A stretch of 64,000 nt of DNA from Ramazzottius varieornatus (Eukaryota; Tardigrada; Eutardigrada; Parachela; Ramazzottiidae): assembly GCA_001949185.1 (NCBI GenBank), contig BDGG01000004.1:1110278-1174277 (forward strand), written 5' to 3'. The position numbers were made by a program, and so were the translations under genes. Position 1 is the stretch's first letter; each line of letters opens with the position of its first letter. The notes beneath the pieces were generated by a model. It worked only from the letters and a program-made list of their open reading frames with translations, did not search any database and was not told where the DNA came from. Shown piece after piece: positions 48,342-64,000 of this stretch.

Positions 48342-48738
48342 TACGAGGTAAAGGACATGGAGTTTTCCAGTGGAAACTTCGGACATGAAAATTTCCAAAC
48401 TGCGGTGTAGGGTGGCACCAGAATATCGGAGTTGTGGCGGAGGCCTGATGTCTTGGCGTAAGTCTCCGTAAAAGACTACACAAGTGCCTCTTCAGGCCTA
48501 CGTTTTATTTCTTGTCCAGGCTCTTTAACATTGAATTTTATCCTGTCTCCTGCAGACCTTCCTTTCTCACCTTTGCACCGTCAAATGACTCGGAAGACGG
48601 CTTGGCTATGATCAGAAAGACTTTCTCTATTGACTGACTTACCGTACGACGCAATCTGACCAGCAGCTACGTTAAAACAACCTGGAAATCTTCGTGTCCG
48701 AAATTCTCACTGGAAAACTCCATGTCCTTCACCTCGTA
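48342..48738. mobile_element. MITE with inverted repeats of about 56 bp
   Basis: 48342-48397 and 48683-48738 are inverted copies, sharing GGACATGGAGTTTTCCAGTG exactly, starting TACGAGG and ending CCTCGTA. The 397-bp unit is non-coding. A partial relative may lie near 44475. No target duplication is evident. Confidence 0.85.
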
Positions 48739-49928
48739 CTGTTAGTTCGTTTGCAAACCCTGTTGTACTGTAGGATTCAGATTCGAGACACACTGTAGTA
48801 AATGTTTCACGAATCTCATGCAGATACATCACAACACTCGTGTACTGTACGCGTCACCTTACCCGCACACGCTATGCGTAATGCGACGTAATGCGAGAAA
48901 TTCATGAGGTATTACATGTGTCCGTTCATAATTTGTGCACCGGCTAACCGGTCTCCTTAGATCCCGTCGGTCATTCGGGGCCTTCAAAGTGGCATAGAGC
49001 TGGCTTATGCCTAGCAGCTGGTGTAATTACACCAGCTATTTTTGTGGATATTTTGAGAATTTTTCTGACCAGAGAATTTCTCTGAGGAAAGCGTTGTAAG
49101 CGGCTAGTGTCGCAGAAACCACCCATACACTCACCAGTAGGATGAGGACTGAGAAAATTTGTCACGGAAGTGACATTTGAAAGTTTGTAGGGAAGCTCAG
49201 CGCACTCGGGACTGGCCTAAGTCTGGTGGGATTACGAATCGTTTAGGAACGATTCGGACTGGTAATTACACCGAAAACTGTAATGTCTGGTGGAATGAAT
49301 CGGTCAGTCGTAGGGGTGTGGGTGAAGCCAATTACACTAGCGGTGTAATCAGTTTCTGAAGGTCCTTGTTCTTGAAATAAAATGAAAAATATTATCGGAA
49401 TTCACGGATCGTATTTTTGAACCACTTAATATTTAGTCAGATCACCGTCTCACTTTTCTTACTTCGCAGTGCGTAGGAAAAGATTTCTTCGCCCTCGCCT
49501 CAAGCTGTTGCGGTATTCAAACAGCACACTCAGCCATGGTACTTACAACTCCTCGATCTCGAAGAGCGAGCCACAGGTGAGCCTTTTCTTTGTTTGTATC
49601 ATACTGTAAGGGATGTCAGTCGCGATCGCGAGACTACACCGATCCGCGTTGTATTTGCTATCCATTTTTTTCCGGTAATCGATGCCCTCCCTTCTGCATA
49701 ATGAAATGGCACTGGAAAGGTACGCTGGAGTCGGGCCTGTCGTCATGAGCAGTCGCATCCCGCCATGGTCATCCTATAAGAGCAAGCAAACAGCCATGCA
49801 GACATCAATGGAAACACATGCAAACATGGTTTACGTCGTCTACAGCGAGGGACGCGGTAGTAACATGGATCTACGTGAGTAGAATCTTCGAAAGACTCAT
49901 CACCGATTCTTTGGCAAACATTATCAGG
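48739..49928. other. Upstream region of the receptor gene, no gene recognised
   Basis: No splice-supported exon. The reading frame of the receptor extends upstream to about 49818 before a TAG-free edge, so the true start or a 5' exon could lie here. Confidence 0.35.
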
Positions 49929-52090
49929 ATGGTTCGCAACGCACACAAATTTGTTACGAATTTGTATGGAGTCCCACCCTCCTCCCCACCCCGGAAGTCG
50001 TTCCCTCCCGATCCTCCGAAGGAACCTCACCGTTATTCCGTACCGCGTCAAGTGATGGACGTCCACGCATTCTTCCGCCCACTAGTCAGCACTCTCCAGT
50101 GGTCAGGCTTGTTCTTCGCTCTGAACTTGAAGGATGAGGATGACAAGGAAGACGAATTAGCTCGTCGTGTTTGCCGCAAAATTGGGCGGGGAGTCTTGCA
50201 CTGTGCCCGTTCGGGATACTTGTTTGTAATGTGGTGTTGGACAGTCCTTATGAGGTAACGTAATCTAAACCCTGTAAATTTGACCTGCCCGCGATTGACG
50301 TTTATGTACGTTATATATACTTTTATCATTATTATTTGTAGTATCAACATTGTCTACATGGTCATTTCCGGTGCGCCGGAATCCCTCACGGTGAAGAACG
50401 GAAAAGAAGGTCATCATGGAAACTTGGTTATCGTACTGCTCGACGAGGTAAACATTCTTTGATTGCATCAGCTGTAAAAATTGACTAGCAAAAGGAGATG
50501 CTCACTCCGAGTGAACCTTCCTTTTGAAAACTGTCACTTTTTTTATTAAGAAGCATATATCGATCCTTGGCCAGTCCAGGACGCATTGACGCGCCCTTGA
50601 AAATTAAACCCATTCACGTATCGAGCTATTGTTCCAATACGAAGGACCTGCCACTGACTAAATTGATTTTACAGTGTCCTTTCGCCGTCATTGCCATCCG
50701 AAATGCCATCATATTAACTTTACTCCTGCATCACGCAGCTCGATTACGCGATGGTCTTCAAACTTGCGAAGACCTTCGCCTCAGACTCAGCGAACTAGCT
50801 GGACCTGTCTCTTTCGTACGTTTCCGCTGGCGACCTCTCATGTACATCATCAGTGCCGTTATCGTCATTCTTCTTTTCGAAATCTACGAGTGGACAGTCT
50901 GGCTTGGTAGGTCTGCTACAGTACTCCAAGAACTCGAATTTTCATCCAGAGAACCTACGTACTGTACATTGATTGAGTTGAATAAACCACATTATAAGCA
51001 TATACTGTAGATACTGATCCATCTAATACGCGAACAAAAACAGGAACCACGGGACCATACTATGATTGGAACTTCACACCTTTCCCTTTCTCCATGTATC
51101 AGTACCAAGTGGGTAGCCTGATATACTTGCTGACTTTTGACTTGGGTTTATCAAATAACTGTTTTCTGCAGTACGCTTGCTTGTGGTTGATCTTCACAAC
51201 CGTCCCTTTCCTTTTGTCACAACTCGCCTTGTGTTTTCCCGTCCTGTTTGCCTACGTCCTAAGAAGGTACTTCCGGCTGGTCAACAAGGAACTCGCCCTT
51301 CTGGCCACTGTGGATACATCCGACACATCGTCCCATTTGACGCCTCGGGAGTGGGCTGCACGGTTACGGCATCTTCGAGGAGCCCATTTTGACATCTGTC
51401 ATTTGCTACACCAAACCGACAAAGCGGTCAACCAAATGTTGTTGGTGCAGTTCATCTGCGACATCTTCATCCTCTTCGGCTTCGTGGGGAACTTGGTCAA
51501 CAGCAGAGACGCCCGTCCGCCCAAGGCTACACTAGAATGGACATTCTACATCCCGGCTTCCATCACTTGGCTTTTCTTCTTCCTTCTTCATTTCAGCTTT
51601 CCGCTGATTCACATGTCACAGGAAGCAGAACGAACCCATGCCATCGTTCACACCTTATCCTTCACCTCACCGCCAAATCTTGAAGTCCGTAATAAAGTTT
51701 TGTCAATCTCGAAGACTATGAATCTGATACTCAATGCACCGCTCTTGTTACAGCAATCATTCAACGACCTCCAGATATTCTTAGCGGAAACGAAGGACGG
51801 AAGCCATCTGGCATTTACTGGAGGGAACTTCTATTGCGTTAACCGGCATTATGTCGTTACGGTAAGTGAAATGCGTTGTTTCATGCAAAGTGTCCGTTGG
51901 GATCATAACTTTTATCTTTCGGTAGTGTGTGGCTCTGCTGGTGTCATACTTGACAGTATTGACGGAGATCCTAGATCGCTACTACGGAAATGAAGACATT
52001 CGCGAAGCGATCGCGCGTTTGGCCATAAACTCTGCCATCAACGACTCAAACCATGCCACGAAATTAGACAGTGTAGATTCGCATAGTTAG
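49929..52090 (+). CDS. Gustatory-receptor-like seven-transmembrane protein
   Basis: Six exons: 49929-50254, 50342-50447, 50675-50906, 51044-51108, 51172-51861, 51926-52090; 1584 nt, 527 aa, phases consistent. Hydrophobic segments include GYLFVMWCWTVLM, AIRNAIILTLLLH, MYIISAVIVILLF, LWLIFTTVPFLLSQLALCF, LVQFICDIFILFGFVG, ITWLFFFLLHFSFPLI and CVALLVSYLTVLTEIL. The last exons have the arrangement seen in the insect 7tm_7 gustatory receptor family: FYCVNRHYVVT, then a phase-0 intron, then a final helix with SYLTVLTEI in place of TYhhhhhQF. These proteins are usually ligand-gated cation channels of the cell surface. An SxPP(R)K-rich N-terminal region precedes the first helix. The family call is moderate because the signature is imperfect; start chosen at MVRNAHKFV. 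Confidence 0.65.
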
Positions 52091-52389
52091 GATGTATGAA
52101 AAGTCGGCACCTATGTATTTCGTGCCACCACGATTGTTTGTATATGTTGCAAATCTGGCAATTGCCCACGACACATTCAAGCACGCGGTCAGTATAAAAA
52201 TCCACTGATACAGTCGTACAATGATAACAATAAAGGAAAACATGCGGGGATAAGCTGGAGGTATGGGAACTACGTCGTTCCAACGAAGAGATGGATGAAA
52301 AATCATTGTGGTCGTTAGACAGAATGCTTGAGATCTTTGCTGTGTCACCGTTCAGCTAGATCTTTAGCTGCTAGAACCTTGAGGCGTCA

Positions 52390-57263
<4,874 letters not shown>

Positions 57264-60200
57264 CCACCAAACTCGCTGCGGCTACCTTCTGGACAACTAG
57301 AGAAAAGAAAGAAGTTAACACCACCCCTTCTTTTCTCAACGAGTATCACATGCGGACGGTGAAAGTTTGATCGTGGAAGGGTTCGATCCACGCTGCCGAT
57401 GTCAGTTCATTAGTCATTCGTTTACTCTACACCGTAAAATCAACCTACCGAAATAACACAGGGAGATTTCCTACCGCCTGTTACACCTCAGCTAGTACCT
57501 TGAAGTAACCATCGCTCTCCTAAGAGCCAACGATGCGTACATGGAAAATAGTCTACTTCACAATGCGTATGGTACGGTCTACAGACTAGCACAGTCGATG
57601 GCATTGTGAGGCAGCTGCGGAACCTGATAATTACGTCCATGTCAGCACTGAGTTAACGCCAACTCTGCACCATTTCATCCTCTACCATGCTCCAAATACC
57701 AGGTTCTTCTTGCTCTACCAAACGATATGCACTTAAAACTTGAAATGGTAACCCGGCGGTCCATTTCTGCACCACGGAAAACCAAAACAGAAGACGACTG
57801 TGTAGGTAAGGTAAGATACTTACGTAATTAGAGTTCAGAATATTACAGATCCGTGCTCTTGGTCGCTGTTATATACAAGGATCCCGCAGGTTTCAGTTCT
57901 GGATTACCTGCAAACAACAACGCATTGATTGTAGTATACAAAGATAACCAACACCAACACACAGACGTCGCAGCTGCAAGGAGCATAATTATGGTACATT
58001 CGTGTACGAACACCCACATAACGAATTAATAGGAAAGGCAGTCCACGTTTGCCACTAGCTTTCAGCTTGTCGCAAGGACTAGATACTCACAAAGCGAAGG
58101 TATCCATGCAGCATTTGTCAGCACCCCTTGGAGATGTCAAGACTATCCGGATCCCGTTAAATACGAAGAGTTAAACAAAGAACCATTGGAGATCCCGTCG
58201 TCAGTACCCAGTGGTACCAGAATGTACCAGTTGTCCCTCAGAGACCATGAGATAGAATTCTCTCCATTCTTCAAGGTCTAAAAATACCGTACCTTCCTGC
58301 CTTACGTGGTGCTCAGAGAAACGAATATATGGAGGGAAGCTCCGCGGATGCAGAGAACAGTCGTGCACTACCCAGACAGAACGAAGGTTGAACTACGGAG
58401 TAAATGGAACTATGGTGCCGTTTGACCCGAAAATCACAATCAACTATTTTCAAGACTCCGGGGTAAATCCATTACTCCAAAAGTGATTTCAAGTTTCCAA
58501 TCAGCGAGATTCAAGTAGAACAGGGGGTTTGATTGAATGATCAAACAAGCGTCTCCTGGGCAGACCCCCGGCTACCGGTGAATCGCACCTTCAAAATCTT
58601 CTTCCATTCAGGGGGCACCAGGGTACGTACGTACTCGCCTTCAGACGCCTAGGTCGCCCACGGCCTCAGATCGTAGAAAACTGGCCTCATTCACGTTCTG
58701 TTCCGATGTCATTAGGAAGGAAACGTTCTTGTGTCAGCTCGACTTCTGCAGAAAGATAGACGGACCTTCACTTCGGAAACCTCTACCATCCCATCTTTAC
58801 CGCGGATTTCGCTCACAGAAAGACTCCGAAGATACGTCCTTGGACGGAAGGACCCACGTTTCCAGCAGTAGAGCCGGATAAGAATCAGGACATTTCTCGG
58901 TTTAAAGTCGTGCCACATAATTTATGAGCGCTCTCCAGCATTCAGGTATGTTTTTCCGTTCCTGTATCGTCAGTGTTACGGAATACTTTATGTTTGAGGT
59001 GTAAGAATGGTCGTCGTAACGAGTTGGCCCAAGGCATTCGGAAGCTGAAGGTTGGCTGAAGGATGGTTGATTCGTGATTGACCATGTTCTCGTGCCCTTT
59101 CCGTAATTCTTGGGAATCTTGCATCATGATCATGAAGTTTGTTTTAACCCTACAGCTTCCGTACCCCAATGTGGGATGTGTTGTGTAGGAGAGAGTGTGA
59201 AATTGATGCAGTTCAGTGAACGCGGACAAAATCCGTATTTACTGAAGAACCAGTTCTGATCTGTTTCTAGTGCGTTCTGGCTAAATCCGGTACTCGAGGA
59301 GGAACTTGAACGGCAGTCTCGATCTGTTTCAAAGTGTGTTCTTTACTCGTAGTTCAGGATGGGAGTGGAATATTATAGTGTGGAAACGGGAGACACTGTG
59401 TCCAGAAGTGTTGCAGGTTTTGGTTGACATAGTCGAGTAGAGTAGCCGTCGTGGCAACGTAGACTGCGCTCGCTGCAGGTAGATAGAGTTCCTGCAGCTC
59501 GCTTTCGCAGTCATCAGACATCAGACGACTATAATTAGTTATTCGCTGGTGGCACTTGCGTCGGAAGCCAGCATGCGCTTCACACAATCAAAAACTGCAT
59601 GTCTGCGCTGACGCAGTAGTAACTCTAGCGCTGTTCTGAGCTGTTCTTGTTGCGCCGTGCTGACTTTTCGCGTTAGCGAAAATTCAGCTCGAAGTAGCGC
59701 ACAACAGATTAGAAAATGTTCAATAGCCGACTGCGAACGAAACAAACAGTCCGTCGTTCAGATATTTCACTTAAGGTTTGCTAACGAACAAGTAAGAAGA
59801 AAGGTTCTATTCATTTATGAGTAAAGGTTTCTAGCAGTGTAGTTAGACGCGAGATTTATAGTACGAACTGAGGGAACTGCAACTTCGCAGATCGGGAGAC
59901 CTAAATTCAAGATGTTGGTTATTCCGACAAACCATGAGGCGAGAATATTAGGTTCCGGCGTTGACATCCTACTGTGACTTCCTTGTTGCCTGGGTCGCTA
60001 TAGGGACTATTCAAAAAATCATCTGACCGGAAGGTTTCTGCGCAAGAAGAAACTGTTTTATGGTAAACGGGATCGTGGAGCTCAAAGTTTCTCGTAAGGA
60101 TTATAAGAGTCAGAGTCTAGAAGGAATCTCTTGTTCTACCTCTGTTATTTATTGTGATTGCAGATTTGCTTTGCCGCGGTAATCCGTCGAGCTTTCGGAA

Positions 60201-60585
60201 AGAAATCTGTGGACGAGGCGCAAGACTGGGAGGGTATATGCCTGTCCAGCAGAGACACCTGACGTCAGATGGTAACTACATCTTCCACAGCCTTGTGACC
60301 GCTGCTAACCCCAGCTACCAAGAAGACACGCCACCGCCGAACCTTCACGAGCCCTCATATGAGCTGCTCCAACCACAAAGCTCTCCATCGTGGTCCTCCA
60401 AAGACCAACACTCCACCAACCAGAAGATCTTCCACCGAAGAACTCGGATTTAACAGTAGCTAGTCAGGCGGAAGTAGCTGTTGCACTTGTCCATGTCAAG
60501 TCCCTCTTCAAGTCAAGCCACCATCTTTCTCAACCACTTTCCAGTAGTGCTCTTGTAACGAGAAGCCAAGAAAACAACCGCCACC
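57264..60585. other. Divergent intergenic region between kinesin light chain and eIF5
   Basis: About 3.3 kb between two divergent start codons. No supported coding exon. A stretch near 60170-60470 is open for 99 codons but looks like eIF5 5' leader or chance. A donor-like site near 57905 could belong to a 5' untranslated exon of the light chain. Confidence 0.4.
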
Positions 60586-62658
60586 ATGACGTACAACATT
60601 GATCGCAACAACACCGACCAGTTCTACCGCTACAAGATGCCGCGCTTGGTAGCCAAGGTGAGAAAAGCCTCTTGCACATTCTGAGTTCGTACCCTTCTTC
60701 ACTGACAAGTTCCCATTCTGTTTAGGTCGAGGGCTCCGGCAACGGTATCAAGACCGTCATTGCTAACATCACGGATATCGCCAAGTCCTTGGAACGTCCT
60801 CCCACCTGTACGTTTTTGCTGATCTTTTGTCGGTAGCTATCTTTCTTTTTGGGGTATTGTGTCCTCACTAAGTAGTGTCTGTTTGTAGATCCCTTGAAAT
60901 ACTTCGGGTATGAGCTGGGTGCTCAGACGATGATCGACGCGAAGAACGAACGCTACATCGTCAATGGATCTCACGAAGCTGTTCGCCTGCAAGAAATGCT
61001 CGATGGCTTCATCAAGAAGTTCGTCCTCTGCCCCAACTGCAATAACCCCGAAACACGCCTGGTGAGCTTTCCCGTTTTTTCTGAGACACGTGCCGACGGG
61101 ACGTCAATTTTCATTTGTGGTTTCACTCGATAGATCGTCCAAACGAAGAAGAACATCATCCGGCAAAAATGCGCCGCCTGTGGTCACGATTGCATGGCCG
61201 ACATGAAGCACAAGCTGTCATCGTACGTGCTGAAGAACCCTCCGTTGGAGGTGGGCGAGTACGGTGAGACTGCCAAGTCTGCCAAGAAGGGCGGTAAGAA
61301 AGGCAAAGGCAAGGACGAAGCATCAGCCAAGAACGGTACCAACGGGAACGGTGCTGCGGACGCCAAGGCTCCCACTTCGCCCACCAATGAGAGTGACGAT
61401 CCGTTCTCCGTCTCGGCTGACCCTCCGCCACCCACCAACGGTGATGATGGGGATGACGACTGGGACGACGATGGTGACTGGGAAACGGGCGACCTGACCG
61501 AGGAAGCGCGCAAGCAACGCCAACAAGAGCTGACCAGCGGCATCAAGAACTTGACACTGGATGACGATCTAGAAAAGACGGAGGATGAACGTCTGGACCT
61601 CTTCTATGAATTTGTCAAGGTAGAATAATTTGAGCACGGATCGAACAAGTGCGGCAGGCAAGGTAGACCTGATCGTTTTCCCAAGTGGCGCACTTTACCA
61701 GTTTTGTTGGCTGGACATTTACGCCAGTTGGGAAATCGATTTGATCGAGATTGTTACTAGCCGCTTGCCTGAAATAACTGTTGATCGAATCAAACGCTTT
61801 CTTTGTGTCACAGAAACAACGGGAAGCGAATCTGCTGGACGACAAGAAGATCATGGCCGAAGCTGAACGTTTGGAAGTGAAGGAGAAGGCACCGCTCATC
61901 TTGGCCAGAGTTCTCTTTGACGCCGACATGGTCAAGCAGATTGCTCGCTATAAGAACGTCTTCGCTCGGGTAAGTGAAGCAGTTCCAATTTGAAGTTTTC
62001 ACTAATTAATGTTGTTTCTAACTTCCTGCTGAATTAATATTAACGAATTTCTGTTTGTGCAGTTCACGGTGGGAGATCGCAAAGCGCAGAAGTACCTGTT
62101 GGGTGGCTTTGAACACCTAGTTGGGGAAGCTTTCGCTCCGCTTCTGTTGCCCAAGAGCATGAAGATTCTCAAGGAGTTCTACGACCAAGACATCCTCGAG
62201 GAAGAAGCCATCTTGGAGTGGTATGATAAGGTGAGATCTGAATGTCGAAGCTCCGCTCTGACCGCTCTACCTAATTGTCGTTTCTCCGCGAAAAAAGCCA
62301 AATACAAAGGTGTAGAATTGATGGAGGATTTTGCGTTTTGCAGCCGCGCAAGACTTTCGTAAAGCTATCCATCGCCGAGGATATCCGCAAAAAGGTGGAG
62401 CCATTCGCCAAATGGCTGCGAGAGGCCGAGGAAGAATCATCTGAGGATGAGGAAGATGAAAGTGAAGAGGAAGTTGTCGAGCAAAAGTCGATCAAGAAGG
62501 GAGCTGGCGATGCTGGGAAAGCTGGTAAAATGGTCAACGGAAACGCTGCAAAGGTGGTTGGTAAGGCGCAAACCAATGGAGGAACCAACGGGAAGGCCGG
62601 CGCTGCCACGCCTCCGACGGAAGATGACGCAGAGGAAGTGGACATTGACGCTATCTAG
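60586..62658 (+). CDS. EIF5: Eukaryotic translation initiation factor 5
   Basis: Seven exons: 60586-60657, 60726-60807, 60889-61061, 61134-61619, 61814-61969, 62063-62230, 62344-62658; 1452 nt, 483 aa. The N-terminal GAP domain shows [18 protein letters not shown] (with the conserved early arginine region), [11 protein letters not shown] and [10 protein letters not shown]4 zinc ribbon follows: CPNC near residue 96 and CAAC near 125. After an acidic and basic low-complexity linker, the C-terminal HEAT-type W2 domain runs from about residue 240 ([27 protein letters not shown]) to acidic-aromatic boxes ([10 protein letters not shown]). eIF5 activates GTP hydrolysis by eIF2 on the scanning 40S complex and helps select AUG. 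The start has a strong context (CCACCATGA). Intron 4 contains a hairpin element. Confidence 0.97.
61656..61770. repeat. Hairpin element, about 110-bp family, copy 4 (eIF5 intron 4)
   Basis: AGGCAAGG..GATCGTTTTCCCAAGTGGCGCAC on the left (split over 61656-61696) pairs with TGGGAAATCGATTTGATC and CTTGCCT on the right. The centre TTGTTGGCTGGAC is the family loop in reverse. It accounts for more than half of this 194-bp intron. Confidence 0.7.
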
Positions 62659-63881
62659 ATTTCACGCTGATGTAAAATACGGTTTGTGGTATACAGTTCT
62701 GGCAAATTCTTTCGCTTCGCGTAGATTCAGGGTTTTGGAAATCAGGCACTGTGCGAAATTCTGTGTAATCTTTTACGTTTACTGCAAAAGTGCTCTGCCA
62801 CATATTATTTGGTTTCGTTGTCTTAATATATGGTGGGAGTTTAAACGCTGAAAATTTATCCTGGTAGTAGCGGTAGGGAGTTTCATGTGAAAGGCGGGCG
62901 GACGAAGCGTCCCATTTCCGTCTCCTTGAATTCTTGAACTCGATCTTCCGTTACGCATATCTTGTGCAACGTCGTATCAATATTAACTCCTGCTGTTTGG
63001 TAGTTAATAATTCATAGACTTCGAGATGGCACTACTCGTGTACCTGCATTCGCGAACCTGACTTTCTGGTCCCACGCTGAGGTACCGTTCTGGTTTAACT
63101 CACTGTGTAATAATGGCAAGATCTTGCCCGAAAGGCTCTGAAAGAATGTCATACAGTCCTACCTGTGAGATGTGACAATTGCTTCTTCTGCATCCGAACA
63201 GCGTTTTTGGACGAGACTGCTGGCCATCCACTGCGCAGCACGATCAGCTGATCGACGTCCGGTTGTCTTTTGACTTGCTCAAGTAATCAAGCGTGTGTCT
63301 GATCAGCTGATCGATCTCATGCGAACAGCATGGCGAGCAAATCCGTGCACACATGAACCGTCCGGAACTGATTTCGGGCGTTTGAACTGTCACATCTCAC
63401 AGGTAGGACTGCAGTATGTTACTGCTGGCTGTGTAAATTTTACGATACTGCTAAAAATTCAGACACCAGGATAAGAAGATCGAAACCGGACGTGCAGGAT
63501 CCAGCCAGCTCTTAATATCATGCACAAGTACATTGAACCACAGCAAGCACAGTAAAATATTCACGGACACTTCGAGGAGACGAATCTTGGTAAAGAACTA
63601 AGACGATAAAACCTACGTGCACTCGTTTAGTTTTCCCGTAAGTTAAGCAAAGTCGCAAAATATATACAATGCAACCATCTGGACCGAGATTCGTCAAAGC
63701 TGAATGTGTGTTTCTTTGGTTTGAAACGGATGGGAGAAACCTGCAAAGAACAAAGCTGAGTCAAACTTCCAGCCTTCGTCCACTCAACTGCTGCGCTCCC
63801 GTCGCTCTGAAGATAGGCTAGTTAGGTCACTGCTTACGCTGGAATGCACAGAACCGGAGAACAGGTTGAAGAACAGACGAA
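62659..63881. other. Intergenic, convergent 3' ends of eIF5 and calcineurin B; contains a MITE
   Basis: No supported gene. The only clear feature is the inverted-repeat element at 63154-63411. Confidence 0.45.
63154..63411. mobile_element. 258-bp MITE with terminal inverted repeats
   Basis: Ends CAGTCCTACCTGTGAGATGT at 63154 and its exact complement at 63411, extending to about 24 bp. The interior contains two copies of the palindrome CGATCAGCTGATCG-type sequence (near 63245 and 63300). No coding capacity, and no target duplication evident. Confidence 0.85.
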
Positions 63882-64000
63882 CTAGACGTCGACAACCATC
63901 TTCTTATGCACATCAGTGTGACCAACTACGGTGCAAAACTCTTCGAAGGAAATCTTTCCATCTTCGTCTTTGTCTGCATACATGATGGTCTTGTCCACAA
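63882..64000 (-). CDS. PPP3R1: Calcineurin subunit B, 3' end only
   Basis: The last 38 or so codons are present: [20 protein letters not shown], then [18 protein letters not shown] and a TAG stop. This matches the fourth EF-hand and C-terminus of the regulatory subunit of the calcium/calmodulin phosphatase calcineurin. The loop [12 protein letters not shown] keeps the calcium ligands at positions 1, 3, 5 and 12. The 5' part lies outside the window. Earlier EF-hands and the myristoylated N-terminus cannot be seen. Confidence 0.95.
   Translation of the reverse strand, partial: VDKTIMYADKDEDGKISFEEFCTVVGHTDVHKKMVVDV

Noticed and set aside
57340-57400. tRNA-like GGGTTCGATCC
   Set aside because: The T-arm would have a 9-base loop, and no matching A box or acceptor stem is found upstream.
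60154-60453. 99-codon frame upstream of eIF5
   Set aside because: No homology or splice to the eIF5 start; probably leader or promoter sequence.

Overview
The window is nuclear DNA from a compact animal genome, most likely a small-genome ecdysozoan; a tardigrade is my best guess, not proven. Every recognisable gene is split by GT-AG introns, most of 50-250 bp, and genes lie a few kb apart on both strands. The families are purely metazoan: kinesin light chain, RRBP1/kinectin, CREB3-type bZIP, Regnase/ZC3H12, TBL2, NDUFAF4, astacin, and an arthropod-style gustatory-receptor-like protein. I see no bacterial operons, rRNA, tRNA or CRISPR. I rebuilt exons from splice sites and checked that phases add up; intact genes close exactly.

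Layout. 1-345: 5' end of an astacin protease (-). 1046-5216: remnant of an unrecognised minus-strand gene, apparently split by a PIF/Harbinger transposon (about 1136-4710) that is itself split by a 673-bp hAT-type MITE (3096-3768). 5367-5588: another MITE. 5794-7815: TBL2 (+). 8076-9502 (-) and 10235-11662 (+): a divergent pair of carbonyl-reductase paralogues. 12356-20241: a white-type ABCG transporter gene (+) with several reading-frame breaks; one 4.45-kb intron holds a GC-rich nested gene (-) whose introns carry a recurring 38-bp palindrome. 20578-21574: NDUFAF4 (-). 22370-25876: ZC3H12/Regnase-like RNase (+). 26718-27563: RNA polymerase II subunit RPB9 (+). 29499-34100: RRBP1/kinectin-like ER coiled-coil protein (-). 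35236-41556: CREB3-family bZIP factor (-). 44914-46240: decayed Tigger/pogo transposase (-). 46.5-48.8 kb: MITEs and a tandem duplication. 49929-52090: gustatory-receptor-like protein (+). 52390-57263: kinesin light chain (-) with alternative 3' exons. 60586-62658: eIF5 (+). 63882-64000: 3' end of calcineurin B (-).

The genes do not form one pathway. They are mostly housekeeping and cell-biology genes (transcription, translation initiation, ER structure and stress, transport, complex I assembly) separated by intergenic DNA rich in short inverted-repeat elements. The strongest candidates for something new are the 38-bp palindrome family tied to the introns of the nested 15.5-19.8 kb gene, and a second hairpin family of about 110 bp found in introns of three unrelated genes.
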